From Acidobacteriota bacterium (lineage in GTDB: Bacteria > Acidobacteriota > Terriglobia > Acidiferrales > UBA7541): a stretch of DNA of 47,777 nt. The notes under the pieces are model-generated. The model saw nothing but the letters and a program-made list of their open reading frames with translations. It ran no database searches and had not been told where the DNA came from. Every line of letters starts with the position of its first letter. Positions within the stretch are counted from its first letter, which is position 1. Shown in pieces: positions 34,998 through 43,507 of the stretch. The stretch covers positions 1 through 47,777 of the forward strand of contig QHYK01000079.1 in the NCBI GenBank assembly GCA_003224085.1, written 5' to 3'. Position numbers and translations under genes: made by a program.

Positions 34998-35472
34998 TTA
35001 CCGACGGCGGGATTATATATCTATCGGTTCACGGGCTGCCTCTATTTTGCGGCTTCCCGACGACAAAATGCGGTCTTTGATTTTCAATGACCTGTGCGCA
35101 CTTTTTTCCACAATTTTGTATGTTTCCAGCGCATTTTGTTCCCAGTTTCAGAACTGGGAACAAAAAAGCGGCGATTCAATAAATGCAAGTGCTAGTCCAG
35201 TCTCGGTACTAACCCAACGGGCGAGCTGATCCGCGGACGCCCAACCGGCTAATTTCTATTCTAAGAACAGGTGGTGAGAGCCGAAGGGGTTTCGGTCGAA
35301 TCGTCGGCAAACAGAAACCAATTCGGTTACTTCCGCATCGCCGTGATCCAGGCACGATCGTTGGAAACACCCCAATCAGGAGTTTTCCTGGCAGGTGGTT
35401 CCGCAATGTTGCTCCCGACCCGCCAGTTTATTTCATCGAGGATTTCTTCCGGGTCTATAATCCATGCCACTA
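34998..35472. other. Gene-poor stretch before the kinase fragment
   Basis: No gene is recognised in these 475 bp. A -10-like TATAAT occurs at 35456-35461, just before the ATG of the kinase remnant. This could be its old promoter. Confidence 0.45.
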
Positions 35473-35667
35473 ATGGCTCTTACAAACGGGACAAAACTGG
35501 GGGCCGCATGAGATCGTCGCGCCGCTCGGCTCGGGCGGGATGGGCGAGGTGTACCGTGCGCGGGACACACGGCTCGACCGCACCGTCGCGATAAAAATTC
35601 TTCCCGCGCAGCTCTCTGCTGATCCTGCTCGCAAACAGCGCTTCGAGCGCGAAGCCAAAACCATCTC
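35473..35667 (+). pseudogene. N-terminal fragment of a Ser/Thr protein kinase (frameshifted)
   Basis: The start MALTNGTKLG is followed, one frame later, by IVAPLGSGGMGEVYRARDTR and LDRTVAIKILP. This is a PknB-type glycine loop and the ATP-binding lysine. The frame breaks in a run of five G at 35499-35503: four G would restore MALTNGTKLGPHEIVAPLG. After REAKTIS (35667) kinase similarity stops abruptly and the next sequence belongs to the opposite-strand gene. So about 55 of some 270 catalytic residues remain. Dead by both frameshift and truncation. Confidence 0.82.
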
Positions 35668-35679
35668 CTGGCGGTCGGT

Positions 35680-36240
35680 TCAATTAAGAAGGGTGCCAAG
35701 AATCCGGGGCAGCCGCCGCCATGACCGGGCCGCATCTCCGGTCTGCGCGTTCCGCCCAAAGTGAAAGCCAAGGTTTAGGCCAGAGAGATTGACCGAGGGT
35801 GGCACGCCGAGATAACTGTGTCCCGGGAGGTGAGACGCCCGCATCCCGCCATTGTCGAAAGGATTGAGCAGAGCGTCTCGTATATGAAGGGTGCTGTGAA
35901 AGGCGTCCAGCTGCAGGCGTCCGCGACAGAGTTGACCGAGCGGCAAGCTAGACCGCGTGAGAGTCAAGGTCTTAACCTCGTTCATTGGCAAAAGATGCTC
36001 TAGGCTGTGATCACGCTTGTAAGCTCCCGCGAACATAAGACTGAAACGAGCATTGGATTTTTCGCCCTTGGACAGCAGGAAGGAAGCGGCGGGCAGAGGG
36101 GTCGATACTGTTGGGAGCATGGTGATGATCGGCGCAACGTGTTCTTGCGCCAGAACGTTCCATGGGGCGGGTGTTTGTGCTACGGCTGGCACAAGGCTAC
36201 CCAGAAAGAGGCCGAGCAGAAGAAGGAGCCGATTACGCAT
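35680..36240 (-). CDS. Predicted secreted protein of unknown function
   Basis: The protein has 186 residues with a clean signal peptide (MRNRLLLLLGLFLGSLVPAV, cleavage after AQ) and a good ribosome binding site, GGAGG. The mature part is basic and rich in Leu, Ser, Pro and His (AGAYKRDHSLEHLLPMNEVK, then RDALLNPFDNGGMRASHLPG). No known domain is recognised. Its last 30 codons run up to the broken end of the kinase fragment, so the C-terminus may be rearranged. It could be an outer-surface or wall protein. It lies between two kinase remnants. Confidence 0.6.
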   Translation of the reverse strand: MRNRLLLLLGLFLGSLVPAVAQTPAPWNVLAQEHVAPIITMLPTVSTPLPAASFLLSKGEKSNARFSLMFAGAYKRDHSLEHLLPMNEVKTLTLTRSSLPLGQLCRGRLQLDAFHSTLHIRDALLNPFDNGGMRASHLPGHSYLGVPPSVNLSGLNLGFHFGRNAQTGDAARSWRRLPRILGTLLN

Positions 36241-36439
36241 CAGCGCCTCCGATACCGCGGGGCGGATAGGTCAAACAACACAGCAAGGAGTGGAACCATG
36301 GCACTCCTGACCCGGGGATATGAGTTGCACCATAGCGGAGCGCGTGGTGTTTTTCCATGGACCGAAAGCACCGGTACCCGAGTAGTAGAACTACTAAAGT
36401 CTAGCAAGGTTCCTGGTGGTCTCACAGATCATGCCCTTC

Positions 36440-36590
36440 AGCAGGAGCCGACGCACGCCGCTGCGATGCGCTTTGTCCAGCGCATCCGCAATCTGCGCAC
36501 CTAACTTCAGCGCCTGCTCTAGCGGCAGCGCGCCTTTCTCCAACCGCTTGGCTAGCGTCTCGCCCTCCACGCAATCGACACTCACCATTG
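36440..36590 (-). pseudogene. Middle fragment of a Ser/Thr protein kinase
   Basis: On the minus strand VEGETLAKRLEKGALPLEQA followed by LKLGAQIADALDKAHRSGV is the hinge-to-helix-E part of a PknB-like kinase. It ends right before the catalytic loop: the expected VVHRDLKP is degraded to RRLLLKG. It lies 0.8 kb from, and opposite to, the N-terminal fragment at 35473. The two may come from one gene split by an inversion, or from two separate dead genes. Confidence 0.7.
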
Positions 36591-37044
36591 GACAAGTTGT
36601 GGATGCGCCTCAGCAAGAAGGTCACGTCCACAGGCGATTGAAGTGAGCAGCTCTACGGTGCCAAGAAATTAGGTCCATAATCGGAAGTACGTATGGCCCT
36701 CATTTCGGCTCCCTCGGTTCATCAGCCTTCTACTGACAGCGCTCGCAGCTGCCGTGGTTCTTGGCCACGCTCGTAAATCATTGAGCTGGAAGCTCATTTA
36801 GCTCACAAGTCCGCAGAGCAGCGTGCAGTGTCACCAGGATGTAACGGCTCGGACGAAACCGAAGGGACCAAGAACAATGCCGTTCACCAGCCGATGCAGA
36901 GAGTGGGTTCGCTTTCCTGTTTCCCTATCGAAAACGGCGAGTTGGACCGGAGTGGACTGACAATCGAAGACTGGGTATTGGAACGCAGCACGCGCAAGCC
37001 CTTGACAATACAATGGCCTGCAATGGATGCGCGCATAAGCCTCT
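36591..37044. other. Gene-poor stretch
   Basis: No gene, RNA or clear repeat was recognised here. Frames are short and unlike known families. Confidence 0.45.
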
Positions 37045-37263
37045 GCTGGAGAGCACCTGCTTGTCCTACCGAAAGGTCATGGCATGAATTTGCTCGATGT
37101 AATAGAATGAAAACAAAGACGTTGCACAGTTCCCCGGTAGCTCAAGCGTAGAGCATTCGGCTGTTAATACAGAACTTCAAATCACATAACTCGTTCTCTG
37201 GCGTCAATTAACGGCTCCCGGACCATCCCCAAACACCTTTTCCTTGTCCCCAAGATGTCCCCA
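37045..37263 (+). repeat. Long direct repeat with tRNA-Asn-like core, copy A
   Basis: Similar throughout to 45771-45997, with small gaps. Shared blocks include CTACCGAAAGGTCATGGC, GATGTAATAGAATGAAAAC, TAGAGCATTCGGCTGTTAA and CATCCCCAAACACCTTTT. At 37131-37180 it reads like the 5' half of tRNA-Asn: acceptor start TCCCCGG, D-arm GCTCAAGCGTAGAGC, and anticodon loop CTGTTAA with anticodon GTT. The 3' half of the anticodon stem, the T-arm and the acceptor end are lost, so it is not a working tRNA. TAGAAT upstream may be the old tRNA promoter. Confidence 0.75.
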
Positions 37264-37287
37264 GCCCCTGGGGTGAACCCCCTGTAG

Positions 37288-37340
37288 TGAGACAAATTCT
37301 TTGGGCACACTTGCAAAGTGTGCCCATCCGGACTGTCTCA
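37288..37340. repeat. Long two-step palindrome
   Basis: An inner perfect 11-bp stem, TGGGCACACTT/AAGTGTGCCCA, with a GCA loop is framed at equal distance (7 bases on each side) by a perfect outer stem, TGAGACA/TGTCTCA. The symmetry is too good for chance. It is located just after repeat copy A and is absent from copy B. It could be a small IS/MITE remnant, a recombination site or a structured terminator. Confidence 0.8.
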
Positions 37341-37718
37341 ATTCAAGGGTTCAGTCCACCCGTCTTGCGCAGCCGTCTCATCGAGACCGCGGCTTCTGCC
37401 GTGACAACTCCTAATTTTATGGGAACTGATTGAAACTTGGCGGCACGGATGGCTACCCAAACCGCCCAAAGTTACACTCCCAGTTGGCCGCAGATTCTCG
37501 AAACCGCAAGAACCGAAGTTACGTCAGAGTAGGTGGAGAAGGACACATGCCGTGCCTTCGACCACACTTCAATACAAGCTTTCATCAACATCAATTTCTG
37601 ACCGTCCCCGCTCCCGGCCTTACCACTTGGAGAATTGCGAACCCCAGGGTCGCTTCGTGCTGCTCAACCCGTGGGCCGAAACCGAAGAGCAACGAACATG
37701 CGCAAAAAAGGAGGCACC
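37341..37718. other. Leader region of the lipoprotein gene
   Basis: These 378 bp contain no gene that can be supported. The strong site AAAGGAGG at the end belongs to the lipoprotein gene. GTCCCCGCTCCCGGC near 37608 occurs again near 45694. Confidence 0.4.
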
Positions 37719-39830
37719 ATGAGCCGGGGTTTGGCGTGGTTGTGTGCGGTTGGTAGTGTGCTGGCGTGCACGTTCGCTGCTGGCTGCGGAAGTAACCCTA
37801 ACTCATCCATCGTGGTGACGCTCAGCCCATCGTCGGCGCAGATCGATCAAGGCGGGACCGTCAATGTGAGCGCAACAGTCACAAGCACGGGCACGGTTAT
37901 GGATCAGAACGTGACTTGGTCGCTTTCCGGTGCGGGATGTAGCGGCACCTCTTGCGGTTCGCTGACCAACCAGACGGGTTTGTCGGTTACCTATAACGCC
38001 CCCGCTTCCCCACCCTCGAGCTTTGCTGTCTCGATCATGGCGACCTCCGTCGCCAATCCGTCGAAGTTTGCCACGACAACCGTCAATGTCCAGGCCGTCA
38101 CCGTCAGCATTCAAAATGCGGTCACGGAGCTGGCCGCGGGCTCCGGAAGATATTACTTCACAAACTTTAGCGCATCGGTGCAGAACGATCCCGCAAATGG
38201 TGGCGTTACCTGGGCGCTTACCGCAAACGGAAAAGCTTGTTCGCCGGCTTGCGGTACAATTTCAGCTCCCACTATCTATTACGTGCAGTACGCGCCGCCA
38301 GCAACGGTTCCTGCCGCGCCGGCCAACACACCGACCCTGACCGCAACTTCCATCAGCGATCCGTCCAAGTCCGACAACGACACTTTTACGATATTTGATG
38401 GAACTGCCGCCTGCGGCACCGGCGGAAACGAAAGTCTGCTGAACGGGCAATACGCCGTTGTCTTACAAGGCTGGACCGGCAGCGCCCCGAACAGCACGCC
38501 GCTTCTGTTCGGCGCAACATTCAAAGCCGACGGTACCGGCAAGATCACTGGCGGTGTCGACCAATTCAACCCGTTCGTCAAAGAGTCCTATACCAACGCG
38601 TCTATCCAGCCCTCTGGCAGTTCCTATTCCGTGGGCCCCGATAATCGCGGCTGCCTGACCTTGACTGATGTGACGCTGAGCACCTACACCCTACACTTTT
38701 CGCTGGGCGGCATCAGCTCCGGCGTGGCCTCTAAGGGTGACATCATCTATTTCAATCAGCAGTCCGCCATACCTTCCCGCGCTTCGGGAATTCTGCGCAA
38801 ACAGGATCCATCCGCGTTTTCGCTCAGCGCGCTCGCGACAAATTATGCTCTGGCGCTGGACGGGTGGGAGACTTCGAACGGCAGTCTGAAGCACTACGCC
38901 CTAGCGGGCGCGTTTGCGCTGAACGCCGGGAACATCTCTAACGGCTTTTGCGATGCGAATGAGGGCGGACACGTTCTCAATAGCGGCGGATTTTGGGGGA
39001 CCATCCCCTCCATTGCCACCGCAGACGGCACCGCAGACGCCACGCTGCAACTCCCGGGAGCGAACCCCGGCATGTCCCGCTTGACAGCCTATATCATCAA
39101 TTCCTCAGAGCTATTCTTTATTTCCTTTGATCTCGGAGACGGCACCGGCGGCCCCGTTGTCGCTGGCCGGGCAATCGCCACTTCTGCTTCCTTCACTTCT
39201 TCCTCGCTCTCACCCAACTATATTTTCCGCTTCACTGGAAATTCTTCCGGTGCCACGGCGGCACTTGGCGTGGCCAGCTTCTCCGGCGGACTCGCCGGCA
39301 CGCTATCCGGCACCATGGACCAATACGCCGCGGGCGCAGCCAGCAATCAGTCACTCAACGGCAGCTACAACCTGGATTCGTCTACAGGCAGGCTGTCCAT
39401 GTCTGGCGCGGGAAACTCGACCCTGCCGGTTTGTTACATGGCCACTCCCGCCGATGGCGTGTCCGCCTTCTGCGTCAGCACGGATGCCAACGCCAGCACC
39501 GGCGTCTTCGATACGCAACCCGTCGCGACCTATGGTGTTAATTCGCTCTCTGGCAACTTTATTTTCGGCACCAACGCAATGAACGCTACCGTGGCTTCCG
39601 GGCTTTCGGGCGTCGCCACGATTTCCTCTGGCAGTTTGCAAGGCACGCGGGATGCGAGTACCCCAACGGGTTTCACGCTCGACTCGGCGATCTCCGCCGC
39701 GCTCTCCATCCACACGGATGGCACCGGCAATGGGGGACCAAATACCGTTGCGGTAACGAACGGCACGGTGCTTTATGTGATCGACGAATCCAGCGGTGCT
39801 CCCGCTGAAGTGCAGGTCTTCGAGCAATAA
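37719..39830 (+). CDS. Surface lipoprotein with Ig-like domains and internal beta repeats
   Basis: The 703-residue lipoprotein has a signal MSRGLAWLCAVGSVLACTF with lipobox FAAGC. Two Ig-like domains follow (about 30-115 and 118-215): VTLSPSSAQIDQGGTVNVSA is the typical opening of bacterial Ig-like domains. The rest (about 220-700) is made of related beta modules of about 110 residues, recognisable by LLNGQYAVVLQGWTG, LATNYALALDGWE, LSPNYIFRFTGNSSG and LSGNFIFGTNAMN. Each module starts with a LxGxYxFxLxG-like strand and continues to a Gly-rich turn. The start is ATG 37719 with AAGGAGG upstream. This suits a surface-exposed adhesin or binding protein; the ligand is unknown. Confidence 0.88.
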   Translation: MSRGLAWLCAVGSVLACTFAAGCGSNPNSSIVVTLSPSSAQIDQGGTVNVSATVTSTGTVMDQNVTWSLSGAGCSGTSCGSLTNQTGLSVTYNAPASPPSSFAVSIMATSVANPSKFATTTVNVQAVTVSIQNAVTELAAGSGRYYFTNFSASVQNDPANGGVTWALTANGKACSPACGTISAPTIYYVQYAPPATVPAAPANTPTLTATSISDPSKSDNDTFTIFDGTAACGTGGNESLLNGQYAVVLQGWTGSAPNSTPLLFGATFKADGTGKITGGVDQFNPFVKESYTNASIQPSGSSYSVGPDNRGCLTLTDVTLSTYTLHFSLGGISSGVASKGDIIYFNQQSAIPSRASGILRKQDPSAFSLSALATNYALALDGWETSNGSLKHYALAGAFALNAGNISNGFCDANEGGHVLNSGGFWGTIPSIATADGTADATLQLPGANPGMSRLTAYIINSSELFFISFDLGDGTGGPVVAGRAIATSASFTSSSLSPNYIFRFTGNSSGATAALGVASFSGGLAGTLSGTMDQYAAGAASNQSLNGSYNLDSSTGRLSMSGAGNSTLPVCYMATPADGVSAFCVSTDANASTGVFDTQPVATYGVNSLSGNFIFGTNAMNATVASGLSGVATISSGSLQGTRDASTPTGFTLDSAISAALSIHTDGTGNGGPNTVAVTNGTVLYVIDESSGAPAEVQVFEQ

Positions 39831-39851
39831 CGGTCCACCGACCTTTTCTCG

Positions 39852-40178
39852 ATGAGAACCGTATTGGCTCTATTCTGGCGATGCGCTGGAAGGGAGAGTC
39901 GTATTTCCACGAAACCGGAAGCCCTTTCGACAAACAATGCCTGCGAACTCGGGAAGTGGATCGTCGGCGAGGCAATCAAATACGCGCAACTGGAGGAATA
40001 CTTAACTCTGCAGGCAGAGCACGTAAAGTTTCATCTTGCTGCTGCCGACCTGGTGCGCCGAGCCAACGCTGGTGAAAGACTCTCGGAGGACATGGTTCTC
40101 GGATCAAAGAGCGAATTCCGCGACGTCCAATTCTGTTGTTCGAGCCGTCACCCGCGATCCGGAAAAAAGGCCAAATAG
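39852..40178 (+). CDS. Small CZB-like (chemoreceptor zinc-binding) protein
   Basis: In this 108-residue frame, ACELGKWIVGEAIKYAQLEE (about 30-50), then LTLQAEHVKFHLAAADLVRR, matches the CZB pattern: Cys in CxLGKW and the HxxxH pair that bind zinc. CZB domains normally sit at the end of chemoreceptors or diguanylate cyclases, where zinc or hypochlorite tunes signalling. The usual first His at the N-terminus is not seen, and the C-terminus may be frameshifted: a neighbouring frame reads NSVVRAVTRDPEK. It may be a free-standing domain or a fragment of a larger gene. Confidence 0.55.
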   Translation: MRTVLALFWRCAGRESRISTKPEALSTNNACELGKWIVGEAIKYAQLEEYLTLQAEHVKFHLAAADLVRRANAGERLSEDMVLGSKSEFRDVQFCCSSRHPRSGKKAK

Positions 40179-40268
40179 CCAACTCCGTCAAACTCTTCCC
40201 GCAACGAACTTCAGAAAGTTCATCTACATCATTACCAACCCCGACAAGCTTCCGCTACCTGCCCGATC

Positions 40269-40559
40269 ATGACTCCTGAATTTCCACGGGTTTCGCGCTC
40301 CGATAAATCAGACTTCACGACAATCCGTTCGGCTCTCTTCGAGCCTTGGTACTATCATTACTTGAATTCGCACTTGAATTCGTGTTTGATGCGAATTTTC
40401 ACGATCTTTTTCTTGACAAGTCTGAACTCACGGGCGCAGACTAGCGCCCAGTTTTCCCAATTTTCCAGGTTTTTCTTCTTGGTATGGTTGGAATCCCGGG
40501 CCATCACTCACCGGAGCACAGCTTTTTGTGCGCGGACGGCAAGTCGAAGGAGATCGACG
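40269..40559. other. Upstream region of the Tat-exported protein
   Basis: This stretch stays open in frame with the next gene but has no family features and no binding site for an earlier start. It includes a duplicated ACTTGAATTCG (40360-40381). It probably holds the promoter. Confidence 0.4.
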
Positions 40560-41024
40560 ATGAACGATCAAGACCTTATTTTATGGAAAAAGCTTCAGCA
40601 GAAATGGCTGAGTCGGCGGAGCCTCATTCGTGGAGCAGCCGGAACCGCTGCCGGAGCTGGTTTGTTGTTAGGCTCCGGCCTGCGGTCGTCGGTACAGGCG
40701 GATGATGACAATTGCAAAGCCCTCTCGCGGCCTATCCCGCACATCACCTCACCGCCGGGTGGCCACTTCTTCTTCCCTGGGCCGCCCGATGGCAGCGCTT
40801 CATCCACATTCCCGCACTTCCCCAACGCCGGATTTGATCCGTCAACCATTACCGACTTTAAGGGAGTGATTGCTCAGGCCGACCTGAACTTTTCCGGCAC
40901 AGGGAAGGACCTGAATACGGGTGATAGCACGGCGTACATGTTCCACACCGACTGGCGTTTCTTTAAAGGGACATTTGTGGGCGTTGACGGGCTTCCGCAC
41001 GCGGGCACGCTCACGTTCATATGA
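40560..41024 (+). CDS. Tat-exported protein, N-terminal half, ending at an in-frame TGA
   Basis: The ATG at 40560 follows AAGGAGA. The first 50 residues form a twin-arginine signal: KWLSRRSLIRGAAGTAAGAG, ending VQADDD. The mature part has PHITSPPGGHFFFPGPPDG and GVIAQADLNFSGTGKDLNTG, and ends HAGTLTFI at TGA 41022-41024. Reading continues in the same frame for 154 more codons (41025-41486) with a protein of the same style, so the complete product should be about 308 residues. No domain is recognised; it looks like a compact beta-rich exported protein. The stop may be a nonsense mutation, a sequencing error or a recoded codon. Confidence 0.7.
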   Translation: MNDQDLILWKKLQQKWLSRRSLIRGAAGTAAGAGLLLGSGLRSSVQADDDNCKALSRPIPHITSPPGGHFFFPGPPDGSASSTFPHFPNAGFDPSTITDFKGVIAQADLNFSGTGKDLNTGDSTAYMFHTDWRFFKGTFVGVDGLPHAGTLTFI

Positions 41025-41486
41025 CTTGACTCTCTGAGCCCGTCGGGCTCGGGGCGCGATCACTCCTGGGATGCCGGCATTTCTGAGAGTCTAACGTTCT
41101 GGACAACTCCAGTGCCGGAAGGCGGTGCGGAAGTGGATTTGGCCGCGGGCACCGCCGAACTCCACGCCGAAAACATCTGCGCAGTATTCGACGCTTTCAC
41201 GGTTGCTAACAGCCTTAGCGCGGACCGCCCGCTTGGATTCGTTAGCGGGAGAATTGATTCGGTTGACATCAAGTGGAGCGGTGTTACGAAGAGCTTCATG
41301 GGAGTCCATGACACCACAAATCACTTCCTGGGCAACTTCTTCGAGATCGGGAAGGTCACTATTGCCGTTACCGCCGCGACACCCAAGATCACCGGGCACG
41401 GCTTCCGGTTCGTCTCCGACCCGGCAACAACCACGGTCAACTACGCGCTGATCGGCAGCGAAAGTAACGGCGTTTTCTTTTCATGA
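41025..41486 (+). pseudogene. C-terminal half of the same Tat-exported protein, behind the TGA
   Basis: Reading in the frame of the upstream gene gives DSLSPSGSGRDHSWDAGISE, then LTFWTTPVPEGGAEVDLAAG and RPLGFVSGRIDSVDIKWSG, and closes VNYALIGSESNGVFFS. There is no ATG near the beginning and no ribosome binding site. GTG 41112 is the first possible start but would begin in mid-domain. The protein-like, gap-free sequence behind the stop argues that the TGA is recent or is sometimes read through. Confidence 0.65.
41036..41050 (+). other. Hairpin 11 bases after the in-frame TGA
   Basis: GAGCCCGTCGGGCTC folds as a 6-bp stem with a GTC loop. The distance to the TGA (11 bases to the stem, 17 to the loop) is within the range of bacterial selenocysteine insertion elements, but GC-rich coding DNA makes such palindromes by chance. 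Confidence 0.35.
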
Positions 41487-41638
41487 CGCATCCTGCTTCT
41501 CCGCGCGGAGGGCACACGAGAATTCTCACGGCGGGCGGAAATTGATCCTCTGCTCGCCGTGGCCTTGCGACTACCAGCGAAAACTCCGCTCGCTGGCCCT
41601 GTGGCCCGAGAACGATGAACAACGATAAGGGTGGTCTT

Positions 41639-43303
41639 ATGACGAAAAGGCTGCGACGGAAATGTCTATGGCTTGCTGCCGTATCTCCGTTAACCATTGG
41701 GATTGTGGCATTGGGGCAAAGCCGCAGTTCACAAATCGGGCGCGAAGTGGCGGTACCCGTACACCTACAGGACGGCGACGAATTCACCATCCCGCGAGAA
41801 CAGTTGATCCAATTTGGAGCTCAATTGTTTAATGCGAAGTTCACGATTCAGGAGGGGGCTGGCCGCCCGCATTCAAAGGGAACTGGCGCAGCCATCTCGG
41901 ATCCAAGTTCCCCTCTGGTGTTTCCAAGAAATTTCGACCGAATCTCTTCGCCCGACGCAAACTCATGTTCTGGTTGTCACAATGCCCCGGTCCCCGGTGC
42001 AGGGGGCGACCGAGTGACGGAAGTCTTCGTCTTGGCCCAGCGCTTTGATCGTTTGACGTTCGATCATGACGATGGCATTACGACGCGCGGTGCCGTGGAT
42101 GAATCCGGAAAACTGGTCACAATGGAGAGTGCCACTAACGACAGGAAGACCATTGGCATGAACGGTTCCGGCTTCGTTGAGATGCTAGCCAGGCAGATGA
42201 CCGCAGACCTGCAGGCTGAGCGCGACGTAACGCCTCCCGGAAGCAGTACGCAATTGATCTCGAAGGGGATTTTCTTCGGTGTTTTGACGCACAATCCCGA
42301 CGGCACTTGGGATACCTCCCGAGTCCAAGGCTTGGCTGCCCCGAGCGTGCCGAGCAGTGGCACTCGACCGAGCCTGATCATCCGGCCTTTGCATCAAGTC
42401 GGCAATGTGGTGTCGCTAAGACAATTCAGCAACAATGCCTTCAACCATCACCATGGCATGCAGTCTGAAGAGCGTTTTGGGCGTGATGCCGACCCCGATG
42501 GAGACGGGATTACAAACGAACTAACGACCGCCGACCTCACCGCAGTTTCCATGTTCCAGGCCACACTGCCCGTGCCAGGCCAGGTGATACCAAATGATCC
42601 GGCGGTGGAGCATGCCATCATGATCGGTGAGCGCGTGTTCAATAGGATAGGCTGCGCAAGCTGCCATGCTACCCTACCTCTTACTTCAAACAACAATCCC
42701 GGTCTGCCAGGGCAGCCGGGCTGGATCTACTTTGAGCCCAATCCCTACAATCCCGCTACTGGTCCCAATTCACCGAACTTGCAGTTGGGACCCAAGAACT
42801 ATCCAGTCAGTGCTCCTGGACTCACGGTGGACCTGACGAGCGATACGCTGCCGCTTCCGCGTCTCCGAGCACATCGTGGTGTGGTTATGGTGCCCGCTTA
42901 CACCGACCTCAAGCTGCATGACATCAGTGCTGCGAGCGACGTCGCAACCGACCCGGAATGTGAACCACTCGACCAGAACCAACCAGCGGGCTCACCCGGC
43001 TTCTTCGCGGGAAACTGCAAATTCATCACCCGCAAACTGTGGGGCTTCTATAACCAGGGTGGGGCGTTTATGCATCACGGGAAGTTCACCACCGCCAGGG
43101 AAGCAGTCGAAGCGCACAACGGAGAGGCTCTCTCCCAGCGGTTGGCATTTGATGCCTTGCAGCCGGACCTGCAGAACGACCTCATTGAATTCTTGAGGTC
43201 GCTGCAGGTATTGCCGCCGGGTTCAAAATCATTGGTAATCGACGAGCACGGCAATCCAAAAGAATGGCCGCCGTCAACAGACTCTTCGAAAGACGAGCGG
43301 TAA
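41639..43303 (+). CDS. Exported dihaem cytochrome-type oxidoreductase (DUF1111-like)
   Basis: The 554-residue periplasmic protein has a basic N-terminus and a signal peptide (RRKCLWLAAVSPLTIGIVAL, cleavage near LGQS). Two c-type haem sites are seen: DANSCSGCHNAPVPGAGGDR (Cys-x-x-Cys-His, about residue 108) and FNRIGCASCHATLPL (about 340). Other typical segments are LRQFSNNAFNHHHGMQSEER and the calcium-loop-like RDADPDGDGITNELTTADLT. The closing part has FMHHGKFTTAREAVEAHNGE, a motif of di-haem oxidoreductases related to MauG/cytochrome c peroxidases. It probably oxidises a substrate or handles peroxide. ATG 41639 (after GGGTGG) begins the signal peptide. Confidence 0.9.
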   Translation: MTKRLRRKCLWLAAVSPLTIGIVALGQSRSSQIGREVAVPVHLQDGDEFTIPREQLIQFGAQLFNAKFTIQEGAGRPHSKGTGAAISDPSSPLVFPRNFDRISSPDANSCSGCHNAPVPGAGGDRVTEVFVLAQRFDRLTFDHDDGITTRGAVDESGKLVTMESATNDRKTIGMNGSGFVEMLARQMTADLQAERDVTPPGSSTQLISKGIFFGVLTHNPDGTWDTSRVQGLAAPSVPSSGTRPSLIIRPLHQVGNVVSLRQFSNNAFNHHHGMQSEERFGRDADPDGDGITNELTTADLTAVSMFQATLPVPGQVIPNDPAVEHAIMIGERVFNRIGCASCHATLPLTSNNNPGLPGQPGWIYFEPNPYNPATGPNSPNLQLGPKNYPVSAPGLTVDLTSDTLPLPRLRAHRGVVMVPAYTDLKLHDISAASDVATDPECEPLDQNQPAGSPGFFAGNCKFITRKLWGFYNQGGAFMHHGKFTTAREAVEAHNGEALSQRLAFDALQPDLQNDLIEFLRSLQVLPPGSKSLVIDEHGNPKEWPPSTDSSKDER

Positions 43304-43507
43304 GGAAAGCCCTGCAACAACGACGCTGGACCCAGGACCTAACCGACCTAACGCTGTCCCTGGGAAACACTCTTTTGCCCAGGGTGGTCTACGTGCTTCA
43401 TGCCGTAGCGGAGCATACGGTAGACCAAGCGGGCCCACTCGAAGGAATCTGGAAAGAGCAATCGTGAACTCCCTGCCCCCAGGATCACCCGGGCGAATCC
43501 CAGGGAT
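43304..43507. other. Short gap after the dihaem gene
   Basis: No supported gene is found. A 67-codon plus-strand frame overlaps the end of the dihaem gene but has no family features. Confidence 0.4.

Noticed and set aside
35271-35594. 107-codon plus-strand frame
   Set aside because: It overlaps the kinase start in another frame and shows no family features.
37131-37180. Working tRNA-Asn
   Set aside because: D-arm and anticodon loop are good, but the anticodon stem cannot close and the T-arm and acceptor 3' side are missing. The same is true for 45864-45917.
41022-41050. Definite selenocysteine codon
   Set aside because: The hairpin is at a fitting distance, but there is no nearby Cys partner, the loop lacks the GGUCU-type sequence of the E. 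coli element, and no sel gene is in the window. Kept only as a question.
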